This document shows positions 37,944-47,143 of a DNA stretch of 64,000 nucleotides, piece after piece. Source of the DNA: Mannheimia varigena (GTDB taxonomy: Bacteria; Pseudomonadota; Gammaproteobacteria; Enterobacterales; Pasteurellaceae); NCBI RefSeq assembly GCF_013377235.1, contig NZ_CP016226.1, positions 1,240,001-1,304,000 of the forward strand, written 5' to 3'. The notes under the pieces are model-generated. The model made no database searches and was not told where the DNA came from. It saw nothing but the letters and a program-made list of their open reading frames with translations. A program made the position numbers and the translations under genes. Position 1 is the first letter of the stretch, and the number at the start of each line of letters is the position of its first letter.

Positions 37944-38800
37944 AGTGTAAAGCCTCCCTCTTTCATTTTTTGTTCAATCCAACGGCGAGCGTTGATAATT
38001 TCGGTAATCGGTTCTTCTGATTTTTCCGTCCACATTTCAATTAAGAATGCCCCACGGTAGTTTAATTCTGCCAAGGTTTTAAAGCAGGCTGGGAAATCCA
38101 CGCAGCCATCGCCGAATGGCACGTCACGGAACTGTCCTTTGCAGGTTTCGGTGACTTTGTAGGTATCTTTTAAGTGAATTGCTGAGATTTTGTCGATACC
38201 AAGTTTCAGCTCTTCCGCCACGTTGTCGTTCCACGCAGACAAGTTGCCTAAATCCGGATAAACAGTGAACCACGGCGATTTGATGATCTCGTCCCATTTT
38301 TTCCAGAGGGAAATCGAACTCATAAATTTCGTGTCCATAATTTCCACCGCAATCGTCACTTGATTGCTTGCCGCAAGCTCAACTGCCCATTCCAAACCTT
38401 CTTGGAAGCGTTGGATCGTGCCTTCGTCTTGCTCTTCGTAATAGACATCGTAGCCAGCAAGTTGAATAGTGCGAATACCAAGATCGACCGCCAACTGAAT
38501 GGCTTTTTCCATAATTTCATAGGCTTTTTGGCGAGTGGCTTCATCACGAGAGCCGAACGGGAAGCGGCGGTGTCCGGAAAGGCACATTGACGGAATCGTC
38601 ACGCCGGTGTTGATGATGGCTTTGACTAATTTGGCACGCTCTTTTTTGCTCCAATCAAGGCGGGCGAGACGTTCGTCTGTTTCGTCAATCGACATTTCGA
38701 CAAAGTCGAAACCGCAGACTTTGGCGATGGAGAGTCGGTCTTGCCACGAAATGTTCTTCGGCAAGGCTTTTTCGTAAATACCGAGTTTGTGTTTTCTCAT
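37940..38800 (-). CDS. ulaE: L-ribulose-5-phosphate 3-epimerase UlaE
   Basis: A 286-residue TIM-barrel enzyme converting L-xylulose 5-phosphate to L-ribulose 5-phosphate in ascorbate catabolism. Typical segments are [15 protein letters not shown] at the start, [21 protein letters not shown] and the metal-binding [24 protein letters not shown] and LIEMWTE regions. Confidence 0.94.
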   Translation of the reverse strand: MRKHKLGIYEKALPKNISWQDRLSIAKVCGFDFVEMSIDETDERLARLDWSKKERAKLVKAIINTGVTIPSMCLSGHRRFPFGSRDEATRQKAYEIMEKAIQLAVDLGIRTIQLAGYDVYYEEQDEGTIQRFQEGLEWAVELAASNQVTIAVEIMDTKFMSSISLWKKWDEIIKSPWFTVYPDLGNLSAWNDNVAEELKLGIDKISAIHLKDTYKVTETCKGQFRDVPFGDGCVDFPACFKTLAELNYRGAFLIEMWTEKSEEPITEIINARRWIEQKMKEGGFTL

Positions 38801-38849
38801 AGAAGATCCTGTTTTGTAAAGTTTTGGTGAAAAATGACCGCTTGTTGTA

Positions 38850-39593
38850 TCAGGCTAGAATAATCTCTAATCCTTTCGCTTTCAATTCCTGAATAATGGT
38901 TGGATCAGCTTCTTTACCTGTAATCAATAAATCAATTTTATTGAATTCTTTAAATAACATACCGACTTTTTTACCCAGTTTAGTGCTATCTAATAAGACA
39001 ACATACCGCTCAGCGTGCATTGCCATTTGCTGTTCGGCGTTGGCGATGATCATATCAGTTTTGAATAACCCTTCCGTGGTCAGCCCTTTGCCACTAGTAA
39101 ACATTGTGGTGGCGGCATAACTCATCTCATTTTGGGTATTGAGCGAGAGCATCACTTTTTTATTTTTATTGTATTGTCCGCCCATAATCACCACATCATC
39201 GTGTGATCCTTCAATTAGCTGATTTGCAAGCGGTAGATAATTGGTGATAATTTGCAATTTCCGTCCACACAACACATTGCCCAACATTTGCATTGTGGAG
39301 CCGCAGGTTAGAATTAAACTTTCTCCATCTTTACATAAACGCCCAGCAGCTTCGGCAATACGTTGTTTTTCTTCAGCATTATTGGTTTTTTTAGGCTCCT
39401 TAAGTGGGCTAGAAAAAATCGCTTCTGCACCATTTCTTACTTTCTTTAATTTACCTTGCTCATCTAATTTACTGATGTCTCGCCGTGCAGTTGCAGGTGA
39501 GATATTAAGCAGTTGCATAATATCAGCGGTAGAAAGAACCTTTCTCTCTCCTAGCAACGATAATAGTTCTTTATGTCTGTAGGTTTCGTTCAT
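38850..39593 (-). CDS. ulaR: Ascorbate utilisation repressor UlaR (DeoR family)
   Basis: A 247-residue DeoR-type repressor: winged helix-turn-helix (about 1-57, with LLNISPATARRDISKLDEQGKLKKVRNGAEA, matching E. coli UlaR closely) and a sugar-phosphate-binding domain (IITNYLPLANQLI, MGGQYNKNKK, FTSGKGLTTEGLFKTD). It should repress both ula arms until L-ascorbate 6-phosphate is present. In E. coli ulaR is next to ulaG but not in the ulaG-E-F-like order seen here. Confidence 0.94.
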   Translation of the reverse strand: MNETYRHKELLSLLGERKVLSTADIMQLLNISPATARRDISKLDEQGKLKKVRNGAEAIFSSPLKEPKKTNNAEEKQRIAEAAGRLCKDGESLILTCGSTMQMLGNVLCGRKLQIITNYLPLANQLIEGSHDDVVIMGGQYNKNKKVMLSLNTQNEMSYAATTMFTSGKGLTTEGLFKTDMIIANAEQQMAMHAERYVVLLDSTKLGKKVGMLFKEFNKIDLLITGKEADPTIIQELKAKGLEIILA

Positions 39594-39650
39594 TATTCCG
39601 TCCTTGTGTGCATTGCTATTCTAATCTAAGTCGTAATGAACCTTAAAGAT

Positions 39651-39673
39651 AGAGGCGAATTAAATTCGCCTCT
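39651..39673. repeat. Hairpin between ulaG and ulaR
   Basis: AGAGGCGAAT, loop TAA, ATTCGCCTCT. Arms resemble the GGGCGAATT palindrome at 33419. No T-run on the minus strand; it may reduce but not stop readthrough into ulaR. Confidence 0.6.
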
Positions 39674-39682
39674 AAGTTGCCA

Positions 39683-40774
39683 TTACAGCATTGATTTAAA
39701 TTGAATGTTTGGCTCTTGTTCGAAGCAGTCATCAAAGCCGCGAGGGTGATGATATTCAATTAAATCTTTATCACGAGGGTAAACATATTTTCCACCCACT
39801 TCCCAAATGAATGGGTGGAATTGGTATTGCAGGCGGTCTTTACGCATACGCCATAAATCAATAATTTCTTGCGTGCTTGCCATAAAGTTTGTCCAGATAT
39901 CGTGATGAACAGGAATGATTACTTTACAACGTAAACATTCTGCCATACGAAGTAAATCAATTGAAGTCATTTTATCGGCGATACCCACCGGGTTTTCACC
40001 ATAATTATTTAAGGCAACGTCAATATCAAATTGTTTTCCATGTTTAGCAAATTGGATGGAGTAGTGAGAATCCGCACCGTGATAAATATTACCACCTGGC
40101 GTTTTGAACACATAGTTTACCGCCTTACGTCCCATTTCTTCATCTGATGGGCACAGACCAGCTAATTCGCCACCACGTTCCTCAGCACCTTCAACAGGCA
40201 GAGTTACTAGACAGGTGCGGTCGAAAGAGTCTAATGCGTGAATTTCTACGTCTTTTAATTTTACTACATCGCCCGGTTTCACGACAATAATACGCTCTTC
40301 CGGCACGCCCCATTTTTTCCATAATTCCGCACAATGCCAAGGGCCAACAAATTTAACATGATCAAGTTTAGGATTATTGCAAATGGCTGCCGCAACATTC
40401 ACATCAATATGATCTGAATGGTAGTGAGAGGCAAGAATGAAATCGACTTCATTGATCGCAAAAGGATCTAACACCATTGGTTGAGCTCGTAAGTTTGGTT
40501 GTAATTTACGTACTCCTGCCATATTTGCCATTTGGTGCCCGCGTACCATATCTTTTACTTTCTTGGTTGATTTACCACGACTACACCATAAATCCATACA
40601 AATATTTGCACCGGCAGGAGTTTTAATCCAAACACCCACACAACCTAACCACCACATTGCGAAATTGCCTTCAGGTACAACTTCTTCTTCAATTTCTTCG
40701 TTTAACCAAGTACCCCATTCAGGAAAAGTTGAAAGAATCCAGCTTTCACGGGTAATTTCTTGAATTTTGCTCAT
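39683..40774 (-). CDS. ulaG: L-ascorbate-6-phosphate lactonase UlaG
   Basis: A 363-residue metallo-beta-lactamase-fold hydrolase that opens the lactone ring of L-ascorbate 6-phosphate, giving 3-keto-L-gulonate 6-phosphate. The metal site is [12 protein letters not shown], with further His/Asp ligands at YHGADSHYS and IPVHHDIW. It is the first gene of the leftward ula arm. Confidence 0.95.
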   Translation of the reverse strand: MSKIQEITRESWILSTFPEWGTWLNEEIEEEVVPEGNFAMWWLGCVGVWIKTPAGANICMDLWCSRGKSTKKVKDMVRGHQMANMAGVRKLQPNLRAQPMVLDPFAINEVDFILASHYHSDHIDVNVAAAICNNPKLDHVKFVGPWHCAELWKKWGVPEERIIVVKPGDVVKLKDVEIHALDSFDRTCLVTLPVEGAEERGGELAGLCPSDEEMGRKAVNYVFKTPGGNIYHGADSHYSIQFAKHGKQFDIDVALNNYGENPVGIADKMTSIDLLRMAECLRCKVIIPVHHDIWTNFMASTQEIIDLWRMRKDRLQYQFHPFIWEVGGKYVYPRDKDLIEYHHPRGFDDCFEQEPNIQFKSML

Positions 40775-41139
40775 TGTGAACTCCTGTTTTGTTCATTTAA
40801 AAGAATAATTTAATCAAAACAAATCATATATAATCACAATAAAATAGCCAACTACTTTTTTAGAAAAATGTGATCTAAGTCTAATTTTAGTATTCATTTT
40901 TGTAAGAATTTATTTTAAATATTTATTCTTTATTTATATTTTAAATATAAAATAATATTTATTTACTATTTACAAATAGTAAAACTAAATAATCATAGTA
41001 TATAAAAATAAAATGTGATCTTGCTCACAAATAATAAAAAATAATCTTTTGCAATCTAATAAGAGCATTTATCATTTAATTGATGCCGTAATAGGCTATA
41101 TTTCTCTCAAATTCAAATCTCTCAAAAAGAGGCTAAATT
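40775..41139. other. Divergent regulatory region between ulaG and ulaA
   Basis: 365 bases with no gene. A strongly AT-rich core (about 40905-41010, with TATTTTAAATATAAAATA-type inverted A/T tracts) separates a partial CRP half-site near 40869 (TGTGATCTAAGTC) from a perfect CRP site at 41014. It should hold the promoters for both arms and UlaR operators, whose exact positions I cannot assign. Confidence 0.7.
41014..41029. promoter_or_regulatory. Perfect CRP-binding site of the ula regulon
   Basis: TGTGATCTTGCTCACA, matching TGTGA-N6-TCACA at every defined position, flanked by A/T. It is 111 bases before the ulaA start and fits catabolite control of a PTS operon. Confidence 0.88.
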
Positions 41140-42936
41140 ATGGACTTTTTAACTGAAATTCTCCTTTTCTTAAAGGATCAGGTGCTAAATAAAGCACCAT
41201 TTTTACTAGGTATTGTGGCTTGTTTAGGCTATATCCTACTTAAAAAAGACACATCGACTATTCTAAAAGGTACGATCAAAACCATCGTCGGTTTTATGAT
41301 TGTGCAAGCAGGTTCTGGCTTCCTGGTAACAAACTTTAAGCCAGTGATTGATGGCTTAGCAAAATACCACCAACTTGCCGGTGCAGTAATCGACCCTTAC
41401 ACCAGTATGCAATCCACCATTCAAACAATGGGTGAAAACTATTCTTGGGTAGGTTATGCGGTCATTGGTGCATTATTCTTAAATATCTTACTGGTGGTGT
41501 TTCGTCGTTTAACCGGTATCCGCACGATTATGCTTACAGGGCATATTATGTTCCAACAAGCGGGCTTGGTTGCAGTGTTCTATATGATCATCGGTGCCTC
41601 AATGTGGGAAACCATCATCTACACCTCTGTGTTAATGGCTCTCTACTGGGGTATTTCTTCCAACATTATGTATAAACCAACCCAAGCGGTAACAGGTGGT
41701 GCAGGTTTCTCTATCGGTCACCAACAACAAATTGCTTCTTGGATTGCAGTAAAACTTGCTCCAAAACTTGGCGATAAAAACGATACTGTGGATAAAATGA
41801 AATTACCGAACTGGTTAAATATTTTCCACGATAGTATCTCTGCCACAGCCTTAGTAATGACCGTCTTCTTCGGCATTATCTTACTCTCTTTTGGCTTAGA
41901 TAATTTAAAAGAGCTTGCCGGCAAAACCAACTGGTTTATGTACATTCTTGAAATGGGCTTGAAATTTGCGGTGGCGATTCAAATCATCGTTACTGGCGTG
42001 CGTATGTTCGTAGCAGAATTGTCAGAAGCCTTCAAAGGTATCGCAGAGCGTTTAATTCCAAACTCTGTACTTGCGATTGACTGTGCGGCAATCTACGCTT
42101 TCTCTCCAAATGCAATGGTATTCGGCTTTATGTGGGGGGCGATCGGTCAATTCGTAGCAGTAGCAGGTTTATTAGCGGTTGGCTCACCGGTATTAATCAT
42201 CCCGGGCTTTATCCCAATGTTCTTCTCTAATGCGACAATCGGTGTGTTCGCAAACCAATTCGGCGGCTGGAAAGCAGTAATGAAAATCTGTTTTGTAATG
42301 GGTATCATCGAAGTGCTAGGCTCTGCATGGGTCATCCAAATGCTTGCAAGTCAAGGCACAACCTTCAACGGCTGGATGGGTATGGCTGACTGGGCATTAT
42401 TCTTCCCACCAATCCTGCAAGGTATCATCAGCGTTCCAGGCTTCTTCTTCGTGATTGTGGCAGCTGCCCTTGTATATATGTTCTTCGCATCTAAACAACT
42501 TCGTGCAGAAGAAGCGGAAGCTGCCGCGAAAGGTTTAACCCTTGAACAACTTGATGGCTACGGTTTAGACGAAGTGAAAACAGAGCCAAAAGCGGAAGCA
42601 GTAGTACAACAAGCGGTCGAAAATAGTGGAAATTCTGCAAATCCGATCCGTATTCTTGCAGTATGTGGCTCAGGTCAAGGTTCATCCATGATGATGAAAA
42701 TGAAGATCAAAGGCTACCTAGACAAACGTGGTATTCCAAATGTGATGGATTCCTGTGCGGTTACTGATTACAAAGGCAAATTAAGTGAAGTAGATATTAT
42801 TGTATCAAGTAAACACCTAGCCGGTGAAATCGAAGTGCCGGAAGGCAAAGCGGTATTAGGTGTACAAAATATGCTGAATCCTAACTCATTCGGTGATGAA
42901 TTAGTTGAGTTAATCAACAAACATAATGCAAAATAG
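41140..42936 (+). CDS. ulaA: Ascorbate-specific PTS enzyme IIC-IIB fusion (UlaA-UlaB)
   Basis: A 598-residue fusion. Residues 1 to about 455 are the UlaA membrane transporter (about ten or more helices; starts [21 protein letters not shown]). A flexible linker (about 456-503) rich in Ala/Glu follows, then an EIIB domain with the phosphorylated Cys in [13 protein letters not shown] (about 510). It imports L-ascorbate as the 6-phosphate. In E. coli ulaA and ulaB are separate genes. An uptake signal at 42609-42618 lies within the linker. Confidence 0.94.
   Translation: MDFLTEILLFLKDQVLNKAPFLLGIVACLGYILLKKDTSTILKGTIKTIVGFMIVQAGSGFLVTNFKPVIDGLAKYHQLAGAVIDPYTSMQSTIQTMGENYSWVGYAVIGALFLNILLVVFRRLTGIRTIMLTGHIMFQQAGLVAVFYMIIGASMWETIIYTSVLMALYWGISSNIMYKPTQAVTGGAGFSIGHQQQIASWIAVKLAPKLGDKNDTVDKMKLPNWLNIFHDSISATALVMTVFFGIILLSFGLDNLKELAGKTNWFMYILEMGLKFAVAIQIIVTGVRMFVAELSEAFKGIAERLIPNSVLAIDCAAIYAFSPNAMVFGFMWGAIGQFVAVAGLLAVGSPVLIIPGFIPMFFSNATIGVFANQFGGWKAVMKICFVMGIIEVLGSAWVIQMLASQGTTFNGWMGMADWALFFPPILQGIISVPGFFFVIVAAALVYMFFASKQLRAEEAEAAAKGLTLEQLDGYGLDEVKTEPKAEAVVQQAVENSGNSANPIRILAVCGSGQGSSMMMKMKIKGYLDKRGIPNVMDSCAVTDYKGKLSEVDIIVSSKHLAGEIEVPEGKAVLGVQNMLNPNSFGDELVELINKHNAK
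42609..42618 (+). repeat. Uptake signal inside the EIIC-EIIB linker
   Basis: ACAAGCGGTC with its A/T-rich tail, translated as part of the linker (QQAVEN). Confidence 0.9.
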
Positions 42937-43018
42937 GTCATGTTAGGGGCAGATATTTGCCCCTTAGTTTCCAACACATTATGTTTAAACTAAATCTCAT
43001 CAACTAAGGAATGATTTT

Positions 43019-44683
43019 ATGAAAAAATTACTCACCACTCTTTTTGCTCTCTCTGCTGTCAGCGTTGCTGTGGCGAAAGAGGTGAACATCAAACTACTGG
43101 GTACGTCTGATGTTCACGGCCGTATTGTGCCGTGGAGCTACGGGGCGGATGTGGAAGACAAATCCGGTTCTTATGCCCAAATCGCAACTTATGTGAAAGA
43201 GGTGCGGGCGAACCACAAAAACGTGTTGCTGTTTGATATTGGCGATGCGATTCAAGATAACCAAGTCGAAGTGTTTGCTAAAACCATCGACTACGCCAAA
43301 GATAACCCAGTGCCGAAAGTGCTGAATGCGATGAACTACGACATTTTCATTCTCGGTAACCACGAATTTAACTTCGGTATGGACAAGCTTGATGCGATTG
43401 TGGAAGACATCAAAGCGAAAACCTTAACCGCTAACTTCTACTATAAAGACAGCGGTAGACGCTACGTTGAGCCAACCACGATTATTGAGCGTGAAGGCGT
43501 GAAGCTCGGTATTATCGGTATCACCACCCCAATGTCGGCGATTTTCGAGAAAGACACCGGCCACCTCGACACAATGAAATTCACTTCGCCAATCGAAGAG
43601 ACCAAAGCCCAAATCGCTGAGCTGAAAAAACAGGGCGTAGATGCGATTATTGTTCTGGCACATATGGGGATTGAGAACGAAAACAACATTCCTGACACCG
43701 GCGTGGCGGATTTGGTGAATGCGGTGGATGACATAGATGTGATCATCGCCGGCCACATGCACAAAGATGTGCCGAGCGAAACGATTAAAAACACCCTGAT
43801 CACCGAACCCCACCGCTACGGCACGGTGGTGTCTGAAGTGGATTTAGCGTTTGATGTGAATGAAAAAGGCGAAGTGAAATTGCTCTCCAAAGCGGCAAAA
43901 ACCGTGCCGGTGAAAAAACTCGCCAGCGATCCGGAAATCGAGAAAATTTACCAACCGTATCACGATGAATTACGCCGTCTGAACAACGTCAAAATCGGTG
44001 AAACCGCACAGGATATGATCCCGCAAGTGAAAATCCACGGCGTTTCCACTGCATTCGCCAAAGATACCGGTATGTCTTCACTGATCCACGATGTGCAACA
44101 ACATTACAGCGGTGCGGACGTGGTGAGTTTTGCGTTTGACTACGAAACCGTGCGTTTAGACAAAGGCGACATCAAGAAAAAAGACATCATCTACAACTAC
44201 CGCTACGCAGGTGGCGATGTGAGCGTGTATGAACTGACCGGCAAACAGCTCAAACAGTATATGGAATGGTCGGCGGACTACTTCGACACCATTCAACCGG
44301 GCGACAAAGCCTACCGCTACAACGAAGTGCGTGGCAAATCGAAATATGTCACCTTCGACCTATTCGGTGGCGTAAGCTATAAAATCGACCTACGCAACCC
44401 AAGCGGTAGCAAAATTGTCGATCTGAAACTGGCAAACGGCAAGGCTGTTACCGAAGACGGCAAATACAAAGTGGGGATGAACTCATATCGTTTCGGTCAA
44501 TTGACCAAAAAAGGTGGTATCTGGGAAGGTCAAAAAATCCCGACACTGTGGGAGTCGAAAGTGGCAATGGGGTCTGAAAAAGGCACAATCCAAAATATGT
44601 TGATTGACTACATCACCAACGTCAAAGGCGGTAAGATTGAAGGTAAATCGCATAATCGTTGGGAAATCATCGGCTTAAATTAA
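43019..44683 (+). CDS. Secreted 5'-nucleotidase/cyclic phosphodiesterase-family phosphoesterase
   Basis: A 554-residue exported protein: signal peptide (MKKLLTTLFALSAVSVAVA), then a calcineurin-like metallophosphatase domain with the two-metal motifs GTSDVHGR, FDIGDAIQ, GNHEFNFG, LAHMGIE and AGHMHKD, then a 5'-nucleotidase C-terminal domain (about 330-520) for substrate recognition. It acts in the periplasm or outside. Family members hydrolyse nucleotides or 2',3'-cyclic nucleotides. Its place between ulaAB and ulaC in one operon is unusual and suggests control together with ascorbate use. Confidence 0.88.
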   Translation: MKKLLTTLFALSAVSVAVAKEVNIKLLGTSDVHGRIVPWSYGADVEDKSGSYAQIATYVKEVRANHKNVLLFDIGDAIQDNQVEVFAKTIDYAKDNPVPKVLNAMNYDIFILGNHEFNFGMDKLDAIVEDIKAKTLTANFYYKDSGRRYVEPTTIIEREGVKLGIIGITTPMSAIFEKDTGHLDTMKFTSPIEETKAQIAELKKQGVDAIIVLAHMGIENENNIPDTGVADLVNAVDDIDVIIAGHMHKDVPSETIKNTLITEPHRYGTVVSEVDLAFDVNEKGEVKLLSKAAKTVPVKKLASDPEIEKIYQPYHDELRRLNNVKIGETAQDMIPQVKIHGVSTAFAKDTGMSSLIHDVQQHYSGADVVSFAFDYETVRLDKGDIKKKDIIYNYRYAGGDVSVYELTGKQLKQYMEWSADYFDTIQPGDKAYRYNEVRGKSKYVTFDLFGGVSYKIDLRNPSGSKIVDLKLANGKAVTEDGKYKVGMNSYRFGQLTKKGGIWEGQKIPTLWESKVAMGSEKGTIQNMLIDYITNVKGGKIEGKSHNRWEIIGLN

Positions 44684-44701
44684 ATTATCAAGGATAACAC
44701 T

Positions 44702-45169
44702 ATGAATTTAAAACAATCGCTTATCGAAAATAATTCTATTTTGTTAAATCAATCAGCGGCTAGTTGGGAAGAGGCGATTAAAATCGGAACTGACTTATTA
44801 GTGAAAGCAGGTACTATTGAGCCTCGCTATTACGACAATATTATCAGTAAAATCAAAGAGATGGGGCCTTATATCATTCTCGCACCGGGCTTGGCAATGC
44901 CACACGCGCGTCCGGAAGAAGGAGTAATCAAAACGTCGTTTGCGTTAGTGACACTCGCTGAACCTGTTTATTTTGATGGCGAAGATGAGCCAGTCTCTGT
45001 ATTGCTCACGCTTGCTGGTAGTGACTCTGACCAACATATGCAAGGCTTAATGGAGATCACCCAAGTGCTTGATGATCCAGACAGCGAAACCGGCGTGGAT
45101 TTAGCTAAAATCCTTCGCTGCAAAACCGCCGATGAGGTCTATGCTGTCATCGATCAAGCATTAAGCTAA
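44702..45169 (+). CDS. ulaC: Ascorbate-specific PTS enzyme IIA
   Basis: A 155-residue EIIA of the mannitol/fructose type with the phosphorylated His in APGLAMPHARPEEGV (near residue 68). It passes phosphate from HPr to the EIIB domain of the UlaA-UlaB fusion. It lies 18 bases after the phosphoesterase gene. Confidence 0.93.
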   Translation: MNLKQSLIENNSILLNQSAASWEEAIKIGTDLLVKAGTIEPRYYDNIISKIKEMGPYIILAPGLAMPHARPEEGVIKTSFALVTLAEPVYFDGEDEPVSVLLTLAGSDSDQHMQGLMEITQVLDDPDSETGVDLAKILRCKTADEVYAVIDQALS

Positions 45170-45254
45170 TCCTTATTCGGGCGTATTTATCCGCCCACAA
45201 GCGGTTCAATTTTATTAAAATTTTACAAATCTCAATATTGATAAGGAACAGACT

Positions 45255-45935
45255 ATGTCAAAACCATTACTGCAAATTGCATTAGATTCATTAAGTTTAG
45301 AAAAAGCGGTGGCAGATGCCAAACAAGCAGAAAGCCTGGTGGAAATTATTGAGTGCGGCACAATTCTTGCTTGTGCGGAAGGGATGAAAGCGGTTTCAAC
45401 CTTGCGTGCCTTACACCCAAATCACATCATCGTGTGTGATTTAAAAACCACCGATGGTGGAGCGATTTTAGCAAAAATGGCGTTTGAAGCCGGGGCAGAC
45501 TGGCTCACTGTTTCCGCGGCAGCTCACCCGGCAACCAAAGCTGCTTGCAAAAAAGTGGCTGATGAGTTCAATGCAGCTCACCCAGAACTCAAAGTGAAAA
45601 AAGAGATTCAAATTGAAATCTACGGCAACTGGACAGTTGAAAAAGATGCGAAAGAGTGGGTGGAATTAGGCGTAACCCAAGCGATTTACCACCGCTCTCG
45701 TGATGCAGAACTGGCAGGCAAAGGTTGGACAGCAGAAGATGTGGAATTAATGAAACAGCTTTCTAACTTAGGTTTAGAACTCTCTATTACCGGCGGTATC
45801 GTTCTGGAAGATATTCACTTATTCAAAGAGATCAAAAACGCTAAAGCATTCATTGCAGGCCGTGCGTTAGTGGGCGAAAAAGGTAAACAAACTGCCGAAG
45901 CGATTCGTGCAGAAATTGAGAAATACTGGAATTAA
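45255..45935 (+). CDS. ulaD: 3-keto-L-gulonate-6-phosphate decarboxylase
   Basis: A 226-residue (beta/alpha)8 decarboxylase of the OMP decarboxylase suprafamily giving L-xylulose 5-phosphate and CO2. Shows QIALDSLSLEKAV, the Mg-binding IVCDLKTTDGGAILAKMAFEAGADW motif and SITGGIVLEDI. Last gene of the rightward ula arm. Confidence 0.95.
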   Translation: MSKPLLQIALDSLSLEKAVADAKQAESLVEIIECGTILACAEGMKAVSTLRALHPNHIIVCDLKTTDGGAILAKMAFEAGADWLTVSAAAHPATKAACKKVADEFNAAHPELKVKKEIQIEIYGNWTVEKDAKEWVELGVTQAIYHRSRDAELAGKGWTAEDVELMKQLSNLGLELSITGGIVLEDIHLFKEIKNAKAFIAGRALVGEKGKQTAEAIRAEIEKYWN

Positions 45936-45951
45936 TCTGTCTCTATAAAGG

Positions 45952-45990
45952 AAATTGAGTTCTAACTATCGCTAGAACTCAATTTTTTAT
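45952..45990. terminator. Bidirectional terminator between ulaD and glycerate kinase
   Basis: Perfect 13-bp stem (45952-45964 with 45973-45985) followed by T residues; lies between convergent operons. Confidence 0.92.
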
Positions 45991-45994
45991 TATC

Positions 45995-47134
45995 TTACTT
46001 CCCACCCGTTATTTTCCACAATCTCGCTATATTCTCCGCAGTCGAAATCAAATTTTCTTTACCAAGTTTTAGAGTATCTTCAAGGCTATTAAGCTGGCGA
46101 ATAATCGGAAACACAGCATCAATGCCGTGTTGATAAACCACAGGGTAGTCTTCTCGTAAACAACCGACAATCGCAATTACAGACTTGTCAAACTGCTTAG
46201 CCGTTTTGGCAACGCCAATCGGGGTCTTACCTGCGATGGATTGAGCATCCATTCTGCCCTCGCCTGTAATCACCAAATCCGCATTTGCTACTTTTTCGGC
46301 AAGATGGGTTGCTTCAATAATAATTTTTACTCCAGAACGAAGCGTTACATTTGGTAGCAGTAATAATCCGCCCCCCATTCCGCCTGCCGCTCCAGCCCCT
46401 GCGGTATCGGCAATATTCACACCAAGCTGTTTCTGAGCTTGCTCAGCAAAATGGCGGAGAGCATTATCTAAGGTTTTGACCATCTCAGGTGTTGCTCCTT
46501 TTTGCGGGCCGAAAATGGAGGAAGCCCCACGCTCGCCACATAACGGATTATCCACATCACAAGCGACTTCAAAGGCGACTTGAGATAAACGTGGGTCTAA
46601 ACCACTTAAATCAATCTGTTGAATTTGATTTAACGCTTCGCCGCCAAAGCCGATTTCTTGCTTTTCCGCATTGCGGAATGTTGCCCCTAAGGATTGCAAC
46701 ATTCCCACTCCGCCATCGTTAGTGGCACTGCCGCCAATGCCGAGAATGATTTTTTTCACGCCACAATCGAGAGCAGCTTTAATCAACTCGCCAGTGCCAT
46801 AACTGGTGGTAATTAGCGGATTTCGCTCGTTGTGTGGCACAAGATGTAAGCCGCTTGCTGCCGCCATTTCAATAAAGGCGTTTTTTTTATCGCCCGACAA
46901 TCCGAAAAAGGCTTCCACTTGGTTTGCAAGCGGTGCTTTTACGCTGATTTTTTGCAAATTACCTTGAGTGGCATCAATCAGCGATTGCACCGATCCTTCG
47001 CCACCGTCTGCCATCGGTACAAGTTCATACTCGGCATTTGGGAAAATCCGAGAGAAGCCCGTTTGAATTGCCTGAGCCACCTCTAAGGCAGTCAGGCTCT
47101 CTTTAAATGAATCGGGAGCAATTACAATCTTCAT
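45995..47134 (-). CDS. glxK: Glycerate 2-kinase (GarK/GlxK family)
   Basis: A 379-residue kinase of the GarK family phosphorylating D-glycerate: KIVIAPDSFKESLTA, the GGEGS loop, GIGGSATNDGGVGMLQSLG and GAAGGMGGGL. Of two adjacent ATGs I favour 47132-47134, six bases after AAGGA; the first is only three bases away. It lies nine bases after the permease gene; the two are co-transcribed. Confidence 0.92.
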   Translation of the reverse strand: MKIVIAPDSFKESLTALEVAQAIQTGFSRIFPNAEYELVPMADGGEGSVQSLIDATQGNLQKISVKAPLANQVEAFFGLSGDKKNAFIEMAAASGLHLVPHNERNPLITTSYGTGELIKAALDCGVKKIILGIGGSATNDGGVGMLQSLGATFRNAEKQEIGFGGEALNQIQQIDLSGLDPRLSQVAFEVACDVDNPLCGERGASSIFGPQKGATPEMVKTLDNALRHFAEQAQKQLGVNIADTAGAGAAGGMGGGLLLLPNVTLRSGVKIIIEATHLAEKVANADLVITGEGRMDAQSIAGKTPIGVAKTAKQFDKSVIAIVGCLREDYPVVYQHGIDAVFPIIRQLNSLEDTLKLGKENLISTAENIARLWKITGGK

Positions 47135-47143
47135 CATAATTCC

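Noticed and set aside
40869..40884. Second CRP site upstream of ulaG (TGTGATCTAAGTCTAA)
   Set aside because: Only the left half matches; the right half (TCTAA) is poor. Mentioned within the intergenic region only.
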